The translations under genes and the position numbers were made by a program. Under the pieces are notes generated by a model. That model did no database searches. It had not been told where the DNA came from and was given only the letters and a program-made list of their open reading frames with translations. Below, piece after piece: positions 63,616 to 64,000 of a DNA stretch of 64,000 nt (its first letter is position 1; every line of letters starts with the position of its first letter). This DNA is from Bacteroidota bacterium (GTDB lineage Bacteria; Bacteroidota; Bacteroidia; Chitinophagales; Saprospiraceae), in NCBI GenBank assembly GCA_016124585.1, contig WGNL01000008.1, positions 62,001-126,000 of the forward strand, written 5' to 3'.

Positions 63616-64000
63616 TTATCCATTAAGTAGTTTGTAGATTTGGAATAACCCGAATCCAATCAGGAGCAGCCCGATAAACTTGTTGATCCATTTTTTTATC
63701 TGCTCCGATTTGTTGAAAACTTTGGCTCCCAGCGCTGAGTATAAAAACAGCAAACCAAAAGTTCCCACCGCCGTTCCGACCGCAAACACAAATACATGCA
63801 GGTCGTCCCTTTCCAATAGATCATTAGCAGTCAAAATCGCTGCGAACGAAATCCAGAATGGAATCGCCAAAAGGTTGATGGAACTGAGGAAAATGCCTTT
63901 GTAAAATTCATTCCGCCGTTTGCCTACTGGCGCCTCTTCGTCGGTGGCAGGTTTGTGTTTTGCGAAGAAGAGAAAATAAATACCGCCACTGAGGAAGGCT
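63616..64000 (-). CDS. LysE-type exporter, C-terminal part (5' end outside window)
   Basis: The frame is open through the right edge, giving at least 127 residues. It includes the loop with basic and acidic residues (KHKPATDEEAPVGKRRNEFYKG) and then INLLAIPFWISFAAIL, a LysE/RhtB-type core helix with the Asn...Pro pair. Two more membrane helices (VFVFAVGTAVGTFGLLFLYS, FIGLLLIGFGLFQIY) complete the family C-terminal half. Inner-membrane efflux of amino acids or related small molecules is the family role. Substrate cannot be told from this part. Confidence 0.8.
   Translation of the reverse strand, partial: AFLSGGIYFLFFAKHKPATDEEAPVGKRRNEFYKGIFLSSINLLAIPFWISFAAILTANDLLERDDLHVFVFAVGTAVGTFGLLFLYSALGAKVFNKSEQIKKWINKFIGLLLIGFGLFQIYKLLNG

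Overview
The window is a chromosomal segment of a Bacteroidota bacterium, most likely from the Saprospiria/Cytophagia side of the phylum. The evidence is the set of families present: type IX secretion (T9SS) sorting domains, giant HYR/PKD adhesins ending in a gliding-motility-type C-terminal domain (CHU_C), PorP/SprF, OmpA proteins with PD40 propellers, a one-piece propeller sensor kinase with a LytTR regulator, BrxA/BrxB bacilliredoxin and a DUF6909-like protein. Shine-Dalgarno-like sequences are generally absent before the starts, as is usual in this phylum. I saw no tRNA, rRNA, CRISPR array, transposase or phage gene.

Layout. 1-5.7 kb: the end of a ClpB-type chaperone gene, a Cys-rich lipoprotein, and two tandem T9SS cargo proteins with a PA domain. 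5.7-17.9 kb: an exported MORN/caspase-like protein, a very large NtrY-like sensor kinase with a Glu-Arg dipeptide tract in its sensor, a lipoprotein dipeptidyl peptidase III, a repeat-bearing OmpA protein, an O-methyltransferase, and two divergent LuxR-type regulators. 17.9-35 kb: a minus-strand surface/secretion block holding a 2133-aa T9SS protein with cohesin, dockerin-like and P-domain modules, a 2295-aa HYR/CHU_C protein, PorP/SprF and a PorE-like OmpA protein. 35.7-40.9 kb: a TerB-like protein, a Tat-exported propeller with a chitobiase-C/discoidin-like partner, CdsA, and a double-length SpoIIM-family membrane protein. 41-50.6 kb: a second giant protein (2424 aa, PKD and eight tandem 51-aa repeats, CHU_C) behind a TPR/PD40/OmpA-like protein. 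50.7-54.6 kb: a propeller histidine kinase and its LytTR regulator. 54.6-64 kb: two small envelope or secreted proteins, the DUF6909-like protein, small beta-barrels (one paralogous pair), a DUF2752 protein, SerC, bacilliredoxin and the end of a LysE-type exporter.

How they fit together. About 20.5 kb of the 64 kb encodes just three giant secreted proteins. The 28.4-17.9 kb triad (adhesin, PorP/SprF, PorE-like) is the classic arrangement in which a CHU_C protein is secreted by T9SS and held at the surface by a PorP/SprF-type barrel, with the OmpA/PD40 protein tying the complex to peptidoglycan. The second locus has the giant protein and a related OmpA-like protein, but no PorP/SprF next to it and a degenerate peptidoglycan-binding motif. 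The 2133-aa protein uses the other (type A) sorting signal. The most unusual items are the Glu-Arg tract in the sensor kinase, the cohesin plus dockerin-like T9SS protein, the duplicated three-HYR unit, the MORN-triplet/caspase protein, and the phosphorylase-like half of the DUF6909-like protein. All functions are inferred from sequence reading alone; no database search was run.
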